Of a stretch of 64,000 nucleotides of DNA, positions 9,102-17,982 are shown piece after piece. This stretch comes from CAVSRC01 sp963785065 (lineage in GTDB: Bacteria > Pseudomonadota > Alphaproteobacteria > Rhizobiales > Kaistiaceae). Positions within the stretch are counted from its first letter, which is position 1, and the number at the start of each line of letters is the position of its first letter. The stretch lies in NCBI GenBank assembly GCA_963785065.1, contig CAWATX010000002.1:930001-994000 (forward strand), read 5' to 3'. The notes under the pieces were generated by a model, which saw nothing but the letters and a program-made list of their open reading frames with translations, searched no databases and was not told the origin of the DNA. The position numbers and the translations under genes are program-made.

Positions 9102-9115
9102 AGAATTTCTATTCT
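9102..9115. promoter_or_regulatory. Candidate IolR operator upstream of iolR
   Basis: AGAAT-TTCT-ATTCT, a perfect 5-bp inverted repeat 40 bases before the iolR start. It is an AGAA-N6-TTCT variant of the GGAA-N6-TTCC dyad I recall for the S. meliloti IolR (RpiR-type) repressor. Confidence 0.5.
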
Positions 9116-9154
9116 ATTCTGTCGTGCACCGGTTCCAGGTGACAAAAAGGGCGA

Positions 9155-10003
9155 ATGACCATGGATGACCAAGCCCGTGCTGCTGGTCCGGCACCGCGCG
9201 ATTTCGAGTCGCTGAAGGCGATGTTGCTCAACCGCCGCGATAGTCTGCCGCCACGGCTAATTCAGGTGGCAGCTTTCGCGCTCGAGAACCCCGACGAGAT
9301 CGCGCTGGGCACGGCGGCCAGCATCGCCGCCCAGGCTTCGGTGCAACCCTCGACCCTCGTCCGCTTCGCCAAGCGCCTCGGCTATTCCGGTTTCTCCGAC
9401 CTGCAGAATGTCTTCCGCTCCGAGCTTCGCTCGAACTGGCCGGATTACCGCGAGCGGCTCGCCCGCGTTCAACTCGCCCGCGAGGCAGGCGGTCCGCACC
9501 CGCTGCTTTCGGGCTTTGCCGAGAGTGCCATGGTGTCTCTGGAAAGGCTGGTTTCTCAGGCGTCTGAGGACGATATTGGCCGCGCCGCCGGGATCCTGGC
9601 GGGGGCCGAGGTGATTTACCTCATGGGCATGCGGCGCGCCTTTCCGGTCGCCCTCTATCTCGCCTATGTCTTCGGCAAGCTCGGCATCCGCGCGGTGCTC
9701 GCCGATCACGTCGCCGGCCTTGGTCCGGAGCAGCTGACCGGGGCGAGCGAGCGCGATGCGCTTATCACCATAAGCTTCACGCCCTATACGCCGATGACCG
9801 TCGAGCTGACCAATAGGCTAGCCGAACGCGGCGTGCCGGTGATCGCGCTGACCGACAGCGCTTTTTCGCCGCTGTCGCCGCGCGCGACTGTCAAGTTCGA
9901 GGTCCCGGAGGCCGACTATGCCGGCTTCCGTTCGCTTTCCGCGACCTTCTGCGTGGCCATGGCGCTGGGTGTCGCTACCGCTGCTAAGCGCAACGTGACA
10001 TAG
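9155..10003 (+). CDS. iolR: RpiR-family transcriptional regulator of inositol catabolism (IolR)
   Basis: 282-residue regulator. The N-terminal RpiR helix-turn-helix domain covers residues 15-95 (LPPRLIQVAAFALENPDEIALGT region, then the recognition part STLVRFAKRLGYSGFSDLQ). The C-terminal SIS phosphosugar-binding domain, about residues 130-265, includes VIYLMGMRRAFPVALYLAY and ITISFTPYTPMTVELTN. It sits directly upstream of iolCDEB in the same direction, the rhizobial arrangement in which it represses the iol genes; the effector is presumably an inositol intermediate such as 2-keto-5-deoxy-gluconate-6-phosphate. Palindromic boxes precede both iolR and iolC. Confidence 0.85.
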   Translation: MTMDDQARAAGPAPRDFESLKAMLLNRRDSLPPRLIQVAAFALENPDEIALGTAASIAAQASVQPSTLVRFAKRLGYSGFSDLQNVFRSELRSNWPDYRERLARVQLAREAGGPHPLLSGFAESAMVSLERLVSQASEDDIGRAAGILAGAEVIYLMGMRRAFPVALYLAYVFGKLGIRAVLADHVAGLGPEQLTGASERDALITISFTPYTPMTVELTNRLAERGVPVIALTDSAFSPLSPRATVKFEVPEADYAGFRSLSATFCVAMALGVATAAKRNVT

Positions 10004-10035
10004 AATGTGCGTTCCATGTTGGCGCAACCATGGAA
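10002..10035. promoter_or_regulatory. Candidate IolR operator(s) between iolR and iolC
   Basis: AGAA-TGTGCG-TTCC (10002-10015) fits GGAA-N6-TTCC with one mismatch, and TTCCATG-N10-CATGGAA (10012-10035) is a larger overlapping inverted repeat. It lies in the 88-base gap before iolC, so iolCDEB probably has its own IolR-controlled promoter. Confidence 0.5.
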
Positions 10036-10091
10036 AATTTATGTTATCAGATGACCCGAACACCGCGCGTCCTTCCAGGCGGTGAGCGACA

Positions 10092-12029
10092 ATGAAAGTT
10101 CCTTCGATGGCCGCGCCGCCGCCCCGCCTTGACGTGATCACCATCGGCCGGTCGTCCGTCGATCTCTACGGACAGCAGATCGGCGGGCGCCTGGAGGACA
10201 TGGCCTCCTTTGCCAAGTCGGTCGGCGGCAGTCCCACCAACACCGCCATCGGCGCCGCGCGCCTTGGTCTCAGGCCCGGCCTCATCACGCGCGTCGGCGA
10301 CGAGCAGATGGGACGCTTCATCCGCGAGCAGCTTGCCCGCGAGGGAGTCGCCCTGGACGGTGTCATCACCGACCCGAAGCGCCTGACGGCACTAGTCATT
10401 CTCGGCGTGCGCGACGAGCGCTCACAGCCGCACATCTTCTACCGGACCGATTGCGCTGACATGGCGCTCTGCGAGGACGATATCGACGAGGCCTACATCC
10501 AGTCGGCCGGTGCCGTTCTCGTCAGCGGCACGCATTTCTCGACGCCCACCGTGGAGGCCGCCGGCCACAAGGCGATCCGCGCTGCCAGGGCCGCCGGCCG
10601 CAAGGTCGTCTTCGACGTCGATTACCGCCCAAACCTGTGGGGACTGGCCGGACACGACGCCGGCGACAACCGCTACATCCGCTCGGAAGCCGTGACCAGG
10701 CGACTCGATGCCGTCGTCAGCCAGGTCGACCTGATCGTCGGCACCGAGGAGGAACTGATGATCGCCGGCGGTGGCGAGACGATCCGCGATTCGGTGCGCC
10801 GCATCCGTGAAATGACTGCCGCCACCATCGTGCTCAAGCAGGGGCCGATGGGCTGTGTCGTCTTTCAGGGCGAGATTCCCGACAACCTGGACGACGGCAT
10901 CCGCGGTCCCGGCTTCCCCGTCGACGTCTACAATACGCTGGGCGCCGGGGACGCCTTCATGGCCGGCTTCCTGCGCGGCTGGCTGAAGGGCGAGCCAATC
11001 GAGACGACCTGCGCCTGGGCGAATGCCTGTGGCGCCATCGCCGTGTCGCGCCTGTTGTGCTCGCCCGAATACCCGACCTTCGACGAACTCAGCTTCTTCC
11101 TCGCCCACAAGCGCCCGACGCGCGTACTGCGGCACGATGTCGAGCTCAACAACGTCCATTGGGTGGAGACCCGCCGGCCGCAGCCCGAATCGCTGGTTGC
11201 CTTCGCCATCGACCACCGCACCCAGCTCGAAGCGATCGCCGATCGCGTCGGCGCACCGCACGACAGGATCGGCAGCTTCAAGGAGTTGGCCGTCGCCGCG
11301 ACCGCCCGCGTCGCCGGGGGCAGGCCGGGCTTCGGCATGCTGCTCGACAACACGTACGGCATGAAGGCGCTCTATGCCGCCGCCGGTCACCCCTTCTGGA
11401 TCGGCCGGCCGGTTGAGCTGCCGGGCTCGCGCCCCCTCGATTTCGAGGGCGGCGGCGACCTCGGCGCGCATCTCACCGAATGGCCCGTCATCCAGACAGT
11501 CAAATGCCTGTGCTTCTATCACCCGGACGATCCCGTCGACCTCAAGGCGCGTCAAGAGCGTGAACTGCTGCGCGTCTATGATGCGGCGAGCACCGTCGGC
11601 CGCGAACTGATGATCGAAATCATTGCCGGCAGAGCCGGGCCGCTCACCGACGACACCGTGGCGAGCGTCCTCGAGCGGCTCTATCAGCTTGGCATCCAGC
11701 CCGACTGGTGGAAGCTGGAGCCGCAGGCCAATGCCGCCGCCTGGGCCGCGATCGACCACGCCATCGCCGCCCACGACCCGAAATGTCGGGGCGTGGTGCT
11801 GCTCGGCCTTGATGCGCCGGAGGCCGAACTTGCACGCAGTTTTGCGATTGCCGCGGGCAGCGAACGGGTGAAAGGTTTCGCCGTCGGGCGCACCATTTTC
11901 GGGGAGGCCGCCGCCGCCTGGCTGGCCGGCCGCATCGATGATGAGGCGGCGATCAATGATATGGCGACCCGCTTCGAGCGTCTGGTCGCCGCCTGGCGAA
12001 GCGCGGTCGACAAGGCGCGCGCCGCCTGA
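10092..12029 (+). CDS. iolC: 5-dehydro-2-deoxygluconokinase fused to DUF2090 aldolase-like domain
   Basis: 645-residue bifunctional enzyme. The N-terminal half (about 10-330) is a PfkB-family kinase with VGGSPTNTAIGAARLGL near the N-terminus and the ATP/catalytic motif TLGAGDAFMAGFLRGWL; it phosphorylates 2-deoxy-5-keto-gluconate. The C-terminal half (about 340-640) is DUF2090, an aldolase-like TIM barrel that probably cleaves the product 6-phosphate to malonate semialdehyde and dihydroxyacetone phosphate, replacing a separate IolJ. The fusion is common in Hyphomicrobiales. First gene of iolCDEB; the gap to iolD is 14 bases. Confidence 0.93.
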   Translation: MKVPSMAAPPPRLDVITIGRSSVDLYGQQIGGRLEDMASFAKSVGGSPTNTAIGAARLGLRPGLITRVGDEQMGRFIREQLAREGVALDGVITDPKRLTALVILGVRDERSQPHIFYRTDCADMALCEDDIDEAYIQSAGAVLVSGTHFSTPTVEAAGHKAIRAARAAGRKVVFDVDYRPNLWGLAGHDAGDNRYIRSEAVTRRLDAVVSQVDLIVGTEEELMIAGGGETIRDSVRRIREMTAATIVLKQGPMGCVVFQGEIPDNLDDGIRGPGFPVDVYNTLGAGDAFMAGFLRGWLKGEPIETTCAWANACGAIAVSRLLCSPEYPTFDELSFFLAHKRPTRVLRHDVELNNVHWVETRRPQPESLVAFAIDHRTQLEAIADRVGAPHDRIGSFKELAVAATARVAGGRPGFGMLLDNTYGMKALYAAAGHPFWIGRPVELPGSRPLDFEGGGDLGAHLTEWPVIQTVKCLCFYHPDDPVDLKARQERELLRVYDAASTVGRELMIEIIAGRAGPLTDDTVASVLERLYQLGIQPDWWKLEPQANAAAWAAIDHAIAAHDPKCRGVVLLGLDAPEAELARSFAIAAGSERVKGFAVGRTIFGEAAAAWLAGRIDDEAAINDMATRFERLVAAWRSAVDKARAA

Positions 12030-12043
12030 GCGTTGGGAGGAGA

Positions 12044-13894
12044 ATGATGCAGACGGTTCGCTTGACCGCGGCGCAGGCGCTGGTGCGCTTTCTTGCCGCC
12101 CAGATGACCGAGGTCGACGGCGTCAGGCTGCCGATCTTCGCCGGCGTCTGGGCGCTCTTCGGCCATGGCAACGTCGCCGCGCTCGGCGAGGCACTCTATG
12201 CCGAGCGCCAGCGCCTGCCGACCTGGCGTGGCAATAACGAGCAGGGCATGGCGCTGGCGGCCATCGCCTTCGCCAAGGCCAGCCGGCGCCGCCGCATGAT
12301 GGTCTGTACCTCGTCGATCGGCCCCGGTGCCACCAACATGGTGACTGCCGCGGCAGTCGCCCATGTCAACCGGCTGCCGGTGCTCTTCGTGCCTGGCGAC
12401 GTCTTCGCCAGCCGCATTCCCGATCCCGTCCTCCAGCAGATCGAGGGTTTCGGCGATGGCACCGCTTCGGCCAACGACTGTTTCCGCCCGGTCTCGCGCT
12501 ATTTTGACCGCATCACCCGGCCCGAGCAGATCATCCCGGCGGCCCAACGCGCCATGGCGGTGCTCACTGACCCGGCCGAATGCGGGCCGGTGACGCTCGC
12601 CTTCTGCCAGGACGCCCAGGCCGAGGCCTTCGACTATCCGGAGAGCTTCTTCGCCGAACGCCTGTGGCTGCCGCGGCGCACGCGCCCCGACGAAGGCGAA
12701 CTGGCGGCCGCCGTCGCTGCGCTGCGTGCAGCGAAGAAGCCGATCATCATTGCCGGCGGCGGCGTCCTCTACAGCGATGCGATGGCGGCTCTTGCCGGCT
12801 TTGCCGAAGCCCATGGCGTTCCCGTCGCCGAGACCCAGGCCGGCAAGTCGTCGCTTCCCGCGAGCCACAAGCTCGCCATCGGCTCGATCGGCGTCACTGG
12901 CACCTCGGTCGCCAATGCACTTGCCGCCGAGACCGACCTGATCCTTGCCGTCGGCACCCGCCTGCAGGATTTCACCACCGGCTCGTGGGACCTCTTCCGC
13001 AATCCCGCGCGCCGCATCCTGGCCCTCAACACGCAGCCCTTCGACGCCCACAAGCACCGTGCCATCGCCCTCGTCGCCGATGCGCGCGCGGGGCTTGAGG
13101 AGCTTTCGGCGGCACTGGCCGGCTGGCGCACCGATGCTGCCTGGCAGCAGGCGGTCGCAAGCGGCCGCGCGACCTGGGGCGAAGACGCGGCGCGCGCCAC
13201 CGGCCCGACCAACACCGTGCCGCCGTCGGATGCGCAGGTGATCGGCGCCGTCCAGCGCACCGCCACGCCTGATACCGTCGTGGTCAATGCTGCCGGCGGG
13301 CTCCCCGGCGAACTGCACAAGCTCTGGCAGGCCGAGCGCCCGAGCGGCTATCACATGGAATACGGCTATTCCTGCATGGGCTACGAGATCGCCGGCGGCA
13401 TCGGCGTCAAGCTGGCGCTGCCTGAGCGGGATGTCGTCGTCATGGTCGGCGACGGCTCTTATCTGATGATGAACTCCGAGCTGGCGACATCCGTGCTCCT
13501 CGGCCAGAAGCTCACCGTAGTCGTCCTCGACAATCACGGCTTCGGCTGCATCACCCGCCTGCAGGAGGCGACCGGCGGCGCCCGCTTCAACAACCTGTTC
13601 GCCGACACCAACCACACGGCATTGCCGGCGATCGACTTCCGCGCCCATGCCGAATCCCTCGGCGCCATCGCCGAGCGGGTCACCACCATCGATGAGCTTG
13701 AGGCCGCGATCCTGCGCGCCAAGGGCAACGACCGCACGACGGTGATCGTCATCGAGACCGACGCCTTCGTCACCACCGAGGCGGGCGGCCATTGGTGGGA
13801 CGTGGTCGTGCCCGAGGTCTCGGCGCGGCCCCAGGTCATGGCCGCCCGCAGCGCCTATGATGAGGCCCGCGGCAAGCGGCGGGTCGGGGACTAG
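12044..13894 (+). CDS. iolD: 3D-(3,5/4)-trihydroxycyclohexane-1,2-dione hydrolase (decyclizing)
   Basis: 616-residue ThDP-dependent enzyme that opens the diketo-inositol ring to 5-deoxy-glucuronate. The catalytic Glu66 is in RGNNEQGMA; the central domain (about 205-350) includes PIIIAGGGVLYSDA; the C-terminal domain has the ThDP/Mg motif VGDGSYLMMNSELATS with the following LDNHGFG. ATG 12044 follows GGGAGGAGA; ATG 12047 is an equally close alternative. Length and order (after iolC, before iolE) are typical. Confidence 0.95.
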   Translation: MMQTVRLTAAQALVRFLAAQMTEVDGVRLPIFAGVWALFGHGNVAALGEALYAERQRLPTWRGNNEQGMALAAIAFAKASRRRRMMVCTSSIGPGATNMVTAAAVAHVNRLPVLFVPGDVFASRIPDPVLQQIEGFGDGTASANDCFRPVSRYFDRITRPEQIIPAAQRAMAVLTDPAECGPVTLAFCQDAQAEAFDYPESFFAERLWLPRRTRPDEGELAAAVAALRAAKKPIIIAGGGVLYSDAMAALAGFAEAHGVPVAETQAGKSSLPASHKLAIGSIGVTGTSVANALAAETDLILAVGTRLQDFTTGSWDLFRNPARRILALNTQPFDAHKHRAIALVADARAGLEELSAALAGWRTDAAWQQAVASGRATWGEDAARATGPTNTVPPSDAQVIGAVQRTATPDTVVVNAAGGLPGELHKLWQAERPSGYHMEYGYSCMGYEIAGGIGVKLALPERDVVVMVGDGSYLMMNSELATSVLLGQKLTVVVLDNHGFGCITRLQEATGGARFNNLFADTNHTALPAIDFRAHAESLGAIAERVTTIDELEAAILRAKGNDRTTVIVIETDAFVTTEAGGHWWDVVVPEVSARPQVMAARSAYDEARGKRRVGD

Positions 13895-13903
13895 GAGAGC
13901 AAG

Positions 13904-14785
13904 ATGCCCATTCGTTTCGGCACCAACCCGATCGGCTGGTCCAATGACGACATGCCGGAGCTCGGCGGCGACACGCCGCTGGAACAATGCCTGAGCGAGG
14001 CCAAAGCGGCCGGTTTCACCGGCATGGAGCTCGGCAATAAGTTCCCGCGTGAACCGGCGGCGCTGAGGGCCGCGCTCGCCCCGCACGGTCTTGCTCTCGT
14101 CTCCGGCTGGTATTCGGCCGAGTTGCTCAGGCGCACGCCGAGCCAGGAGATGGAGCGCCTGCGCCCGCATCTCGACCTGTTGAAGGCCCTCGACGCCGAT
14201 GTCCTGGTCTTCGCCGAAACCACCGACTGCGATCACCATGCGCCGCTTTCCGAGCGCCCGTTGCTGAAGGAGAGCCAGTGGGCCGATCTCGGCCGGCGCT
14301 GGACCGAGATGGCCGAGATGACGCTCGCCGAGGGCGTCCGCCTCTGCTTCCATCATCACATGGGCACGGTGGTCCAGTCCGAGGCCGACATCCACGCCAT
14401 GATGGCGGCGACCGGCCCGGCCTTCCGCCTGCTCCTCGATACCGGGCACGCCACCTGGGGCGGCGCCGACCCGGCCGATCTGGCGCGCCGCTATCGCGAT
14501 CGCATCAGCCATTTCCACGCCAAGGACGTGCGCAGCGCAGTCATGCACCGCGCGGCGGAAGAGGACTGGCCGTTCCTGAAAGCCGTGGTCGAGGGCGTCT
14601 ACACGGTGCCCGGCGACGGCGGCATCGATTTCGTCGCGGTGCTCAAGGCGCTTCCCGGTTATTCCGGCTGGCTGGTGGTCGAGGCCGAGCAGGACCCGGC
14701 GAAGGCCAACCCGCTCAAATATGCGACCATGGGCTACGCCAATCTCCACCGCTTCGCGCGCGAAGCCGGCCTCATCGCCGCCTGA
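13904..14785 (+). CDS. iolE: Myo-inosose-2 dehydratase
   Basis: 293-residue TIM-barrel enzyme of the sugar isomerase/AP-endonuclease-2 superfamily; it dehydrates scyllo-inosose to the diketone that IolD opens. Family features: GTNPIGWSNDDMPELGG at the N-terminus, FHHHMGTVVQSEADI and LLDTGHATWGG in the middle, HFHAKDVR, then VVEAEQDPAKANPLKYA at the end, carrying the metal ligands. ATG follows GGAGAGCAAG ten bases after iolD. Two further homologues lie at 22208 and 30944. Confidence 0.95.
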   Translation: MPIRFGTNPIGWSNDDMPELGGDTPLEQCLSEAKAAGFTGMELGNKFPREPAALRAALAPHGLALVSGWYSAELLRRTPSQEMERLRPHLDLLKALDADVLVFAETTDCDHHAPLSERPLLKESQWADLGRRWTEMAEMTLAEGVRLCFHHHMGTVVQSEADIHAMMAATGPAFRLLLDTGHATWGGADPADLARRYRDRISHFHAKDVRSAVMHRAAEEDWPFLKAVVEGVYTVPGDGGIDFVAVLKALPGYSGWLVVEAEQDPAKANPLKYATMGYANLHRFAREAGLIAA

Positions 14786-14806
14786 GGACAGGGAACGGAC
14801 GACAAG

Positions 14807-15622
14807 ATGACTGCATCGAAACTTCTGGTGAGGCCGAGGGCGGACGCGCCCGACGGCCACACCATCCACATCACGCCGGAGAGCGCCGGCTGGACCTATG
14901 TCGGCTTCGATCACTACCGCCTCGCTGCCGACGCCTCCGCCGCTGCGAGGACCGAAGGCCGCGAGGCCTGCCTAGTCTTTCTGTCGGGCAGGGGGGCCGT
15001 CGAGGCCGGCGGTAAGGCGCTCGGCGTGCTCGGCGGCCGCGCCTCGCCCTTCGACGGCCTGCCGTGGGCGGTCTATGTGCCGGCCGGCTCCGACTGGCGG
15101 GTGACGGCGGACGGCCCGGTCGAATTCGCCGTCTGCTCCGCCCCGGCCAAAGGCGGCAAACAGGTGCGCGTCATCACGCCGGACGAGCTTTCCGTGCTTG
15201 ACCGCGGCGCGGGCACCAATCTCCGCCATGTGGTCAACATCCTGCCGGAGACCGACCCGACGGCGGAAAGCCTGCTGGTGGTCGAGGTCGTCACCCCCGG
15301 CGGCCACTGGTCAAGCTATCCGCCGCACAAGCATGACACCGATGCGCTGCCTGAGGAATCGGCGCTGGAGGAGACCTATTACCATCGTCTCAACCCGCCG
15401 CAGGGCTTCGCCTTCCAGCGCGTCTATACCGACGACCGCGCGCTCGACGAGACGATCACCGTCGCCGACGGCGACGTGACCATGGTGCCGCGCGGCTACC
15501 ACCCCTGCGGCGCGCCGCATGGCTACGATCTCTACTACCTCAATGTCATGGCCGGGCCCCACCGCATCTGGAAGTTCCACAACGACCCGGCCCACGAATG
15601 GATGCTGGGGCCGACCGCATGA
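14807..15622 (+). CDS. iolB: 5-deoxy-glucuronate isomerase
   Basis: 271-residue bicupin isomerase converting 5-deoxy-glucuronate to 2-deoxy-5-keto-gluconate, the substrate of IolC. The metal-binding cupin motif is seen in WSSYPPHKHDTDALPEESALEE and later PRGYHPCGAPHGYDLYYLN. Last gene of the iolCDEB run; iolA (methylmalonate-semialdehyde dehydrogenase) and a canonical iolG do not follow and must lie elsewhere. Convergent with the LacI gene 85 bases away. Confidence 0.95.
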   Translation: MTASKLLVRPRADAPDGHTIHITPESAGWTYVGFDHYRLAADASAAARTEGREACLVFLSGRGAVEAGGKALGVLGGRASPFDGLPWAVYVPAGSDWRVTADGPVEFAVCSAPAKGGKQVRVITPDELSVLDRGAGTNLRHVVNILPETDPTAESLLVVEVVTPGGHWSSYPPHKHDTDALPEESALEETYYHRLNPPQGFAFQRVYTDDRALDETITVADGDVTMVPRGYHPCGAPHGYDLYYLNVMAGPHRIWKFHNDPAHEWMLGPTA

Positions 15623-15707
15623 ACGGTCGCTCTTGCCAAGGTCGGCCAACGCGTGGCGACGGTCATGAGACAGATATGGGAGCGCCCCCGGGGAGGCATT
15701 TTGGTCG

Positions 15708-16754
15708 TCAGCCGCGCCGCACTGACCTGCGCCAGATCATTCTGGTCGAGAGCGCGTCCGCGTCGGGTGTCGCGACTTGCGCTTCCGACCCGGTGAGCCA
15801 GCCGACAGCCCTGTCGGCCATGGCCTCAATTGGCTGGCGGAAGGTGGTCAGGCCGTAGCCCTCCCACCCGGCCTGGTCGATGTCGTCGAAGCCGATCACC
15901 GACAGCGCCTCGGGCACGGCAATGCCAAATCGATAACGGGCGGCATCCATCACGCCGCAGGCAAGCAGGTCGGTGGTACAGAAGACGCCGTCGGGTCGAT
16001 CCCTCCGGCTCAGAAGCTGGGTGCCGAGGTCGACGCCGGTCTGATAGGCGGTCGTCCCGAAGGCCTCAACCATAATCTCCACGCCCTCCTCCTGGGCCAT
16101 GGCTCGGAAACCCGCCTCGCGAGCGGCAAGGCTCGGCGTGCCGGCCTTGGACGTGGCGAGCGCCAGCTTACGACAGCCGGCGGCGCGCAGCGAAACGAAA
16201 GCCTGGCGCCCCGCCGCGGCGTCGTCCAGGCGGATCAGCAGGGAGCCCGGCCGTTCCTCGTCGCGATTGATCAGGACGAGACGCATGCCGTAACGAAGAC
16301 AGGTCTCGGCCAGCGATAGCGGGGGCATGCCCGACAGCATGATCGCCGCATCTGTTCGGAAGGCCACCGCCTGTTCGAGAGCACGTTCGACATTGCCATC
16401 CGCACGGTCGGTGTTGATGACCAGCGCCACCTTGCCGGCCTTTTGCAGGCGATCGGTGAGGGCGGCGAGTAGGTCCGACCGGTGGGGCGTGTTGATGTCG
16501 GCCGCGATCAACGCGACCAGGCCGGTCTCGGACCGGATGAGCCCGCGGGCGAGGCGGTTGACGTGATAGCCCAGCGAGTCTGCCGCGGCCATCACCTTGG
16601 CGCGGGTCTTGGGCGAAACGCTGGCGCCCGGGGTGAAGGTGCGTGAGACTGCGGCGCGAGAAACGCCAGCGAGATCGGCCACATGGCGCGCGCTCACCGC
16701 GGTCGAGGTGGCCGCAGGTGACGGGTTTCCGTCGGATGGCGTCTTCGGCTTCAA
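15708..16754 (-). CDS. LacI-family transcriptional regulator
   Basis: 348-residue repressor. The N-terminal helix-turn-helix ARHVADLAGVSRAAVSRTF (about residues 22-42) and hinge YHVNRLARGL are followed by a periplasmic-binding-protein-like effector domain ending VIGFDDIDQAGWEGYGLTTF. The frame opens with TTG at 16754; GTG at 16697 would remove a poorly conserved 19-residue leader. It is divergent from the AfuABC-like operon, and the operator-like dyad at 16858-16873 makes local control likely. The ligand is probably an inositol-like or phospho-sugar compound, inferred from the target genes. Confidence 0.88.
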   Translation of the reverse strand: MKPKTPSDGNPSPAATSTAVSARHVADLAGVSRAAVSRTFTPGASVSPKTRAKVMAAADSLGYHVNRLARGLIRSETGLVALIAADINTPHRSDLLAALTDRLQKAGKVALVINTDRADGNVERALEQAVAFRTDAAIMLSGMPPLSLAETCLRYGMRLVLINRDEERPGSLLIRLDDAAAGRQAFVSLRAAGCRKLALATSKAGTPSLAAREAGFRAMAQEEGVEIMVEAFGTTAYQTGVDLGTQLLSRRDRPDGVFCTTDLLACGVMDAARYRFGIAVPEALSVIGFDDIDQAGWEGYGLTTFRQPIEAMADRAVGWLTGSEAQVATPDADALSTRMIWRRSVRRG

Positions 16755-16857
16755 GCGATTGAACAGCCTTGCATCAGTACCCCCTCAAATAGGGTGCATG
16801 TTCTATTCGTATTCCGGAGATGCAATGTTGACAACGCTCCAATTGAGTCAGAACGTA

Positions 16858-16873
16858 TTGCACAGCTTTGCAA
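16858..16873. promoter_or_regulatory. Candidate LacI-type operator
   Basis: TTGCACAGCTTTGCAA, a 16-bp dyad with 7 of 8 pairs matching (TTGCA-AG/CT-TGCAA), lying 38 bases before the binding-protein start and within the LacI divergent region. Confidence 0.5.
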
Positions 16874-16910
16874 GCAGCGGCGCGAGCACAAGCGCATGGG
16901 AGGACACGAC

Positions 16911-17933
16911 ATGAGGAAACTGACACTTGCCCTTCTGGGCAGCACGGTTCTGTTCGCGGCACCGGCCTACGCGGGGGAACTGAACCTGATCTGTGCGGCC
17001 GACGTGGTGGTCTGCGAGACTCTGGTCAACGCCTTCGCCAAGGATCATGCCGACATCCATGTGAACATGGTGCGGCTGAGCTCCGGCGAGACCTATGCCA
17101 AGCTCCGCGCCGAATCGCGCAACCCGCAGACCGATCTGTGGTGGGGTGGCACGGGCGACCCGCACCTTCAGGCCGCGCATGACGGGCTGACGATGGAATA
17201 CAAATCGCCGATGCTCGACGAACTGCGGCCTTGGGCAGTGTCGCAGGCCAAGGTCTCCGGCTACCGCACCGTCGGCGTCTATTCCGGCGCGCTCGGCTGG
17301 GGCTACAACACCAACATCTTCAAAGAGAAGAACCTCGCCGAGCCGAAATGCTGGAAGGACCTGCTCGACCCCTCGCTGAAGGGCGAGATCGAGATCGCCG
17401 ACCCGAACTCCTCGGGCACCGCCTATACGACGCTGGCCACGCTAGTGCAGATCATGGGCGAAGACGCGGCCTTCGACTACCTCAAGAAGCTCAACAAGAA
17501 CGTCGCGCAATACACCAAGTCGGGTTCGGCCCCGATCAAGGCGGCGGCGCGCGGCGAGACCGGGCTCGGCATCGTCTTCCAGCATGATGCGGTGGCCCAG
17601 GCGGTGGAGGGCTTCCCGATCAAGGTCGTCTCCCCGTGTGAGGGCACGGGCTACGAGATCGGCTCCATGTCGATCGTCAAAGGAGCGCAGAACCTCGCCG
17701 AAGCGAAGATCTACTACGATTGGGTCTTGCAACCTCAGGTGCAGGAACTGATGCCGCAGGCGAAGTCGTTCCAGATTCCGTCGAACGCCAACGCCAAGGT
17801 GCCGAAGGAAGCGCCGGACCTCTCCTCGATCAAGTTGATCGACTACGATTTCGAGAAGTACGGTTCCTCCGACGTCCGCAAGACGCTTCTGAAGCGTTGG
17901 GACGACGAGGTCGGTGGTCGGGCCGGCGAATGA
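16911..17933 (+). CDS. AfuA/FbpA-type ABC transporter substrate-binding protein
   Basis: 340-residue periplasmic binding protein. ATG 16911 follows GGGAGGACACGAC; the signal peptide is MRKLTLALLGSTVLFAAPAYA, with cleavage before GELNL. Type-2 periplasmic fold with ligand-contacting segments such as DLWWGGTGDPHLQAA and DPNSSGTAYTTL, as in the Fe(III)/sugar-phosphate cluster D proteins. Family members were annotated as iron transporters, but Actinobacillus AfuA binds hexose and heptose phosphates. Here the operon goes on to an inositol-monophosphatase-like enzyme and an inosose dehydratase homologue, so a phosphorylated cyclitol is a better guess than iron. Confidence 0.85.
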   Translation: MRKLTLALLGSTVLFAAPAYAGELNLICAADVVVCETLVNAFAKDHADIHVNMVRLSSGETYAKLRAESRNPQTDLWWGGTGDPHLQAAHDGLTMEYKSPMLDELRPWAVSQAKVSGYRTVGVYSGALGWGYNTNIFKEKNLAEPKCWKDLLDPSLKGEIEIADPNSSGTAYTTLATLVQIMGEDAAFDYLKKLNKNVAQYTKSGSAPIKAAARGETGLGIVFQHDAVAQAVEGFPIKVVSPCEGTGYEIGSMSIVKGAQNLAEAKIYYDWVLQPQVQELMPQAKSFQIPSNANAKVPKEAPDLSSIKLIDYDFEKYGSSDVRKTLLKRWDDEVGGRAGE

Positions 17934-17941
17934 GCGCATCA

Positions 17942-17965
17942 GCGGGGCACCCGACGGTGCCCCGC
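17942..17965 (+). other. Intercistronic hairpin 3' of binding-protein gene
   Basis: Perfect 10-bp stem GCGGGGCACC / GGTGCCCCGC with CGAC loop, nine bases after the binding-protein stop, without a T-tract. Likely protects the upstream message or attenuates into the permease gene. Confidence 0.6.
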
Positions 17966-17982
17966 TCACCCAGAACGACGTG

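Noticed and set aside
8896..9154. Small frame 8780-9103 between the ABM gene and iolR
   Set aside because: Overlaps the ABM gene, lacks a ribosome site and conserved composition; the gap holds only the iolR promoter region.
11684..14914. 1076-residue open frame on the minus strand
   Set aside because: Lies opposite iolC, iolD, iolE and iolB, which have clear family motifs; a GC-rich antisense shadow with biased composition.
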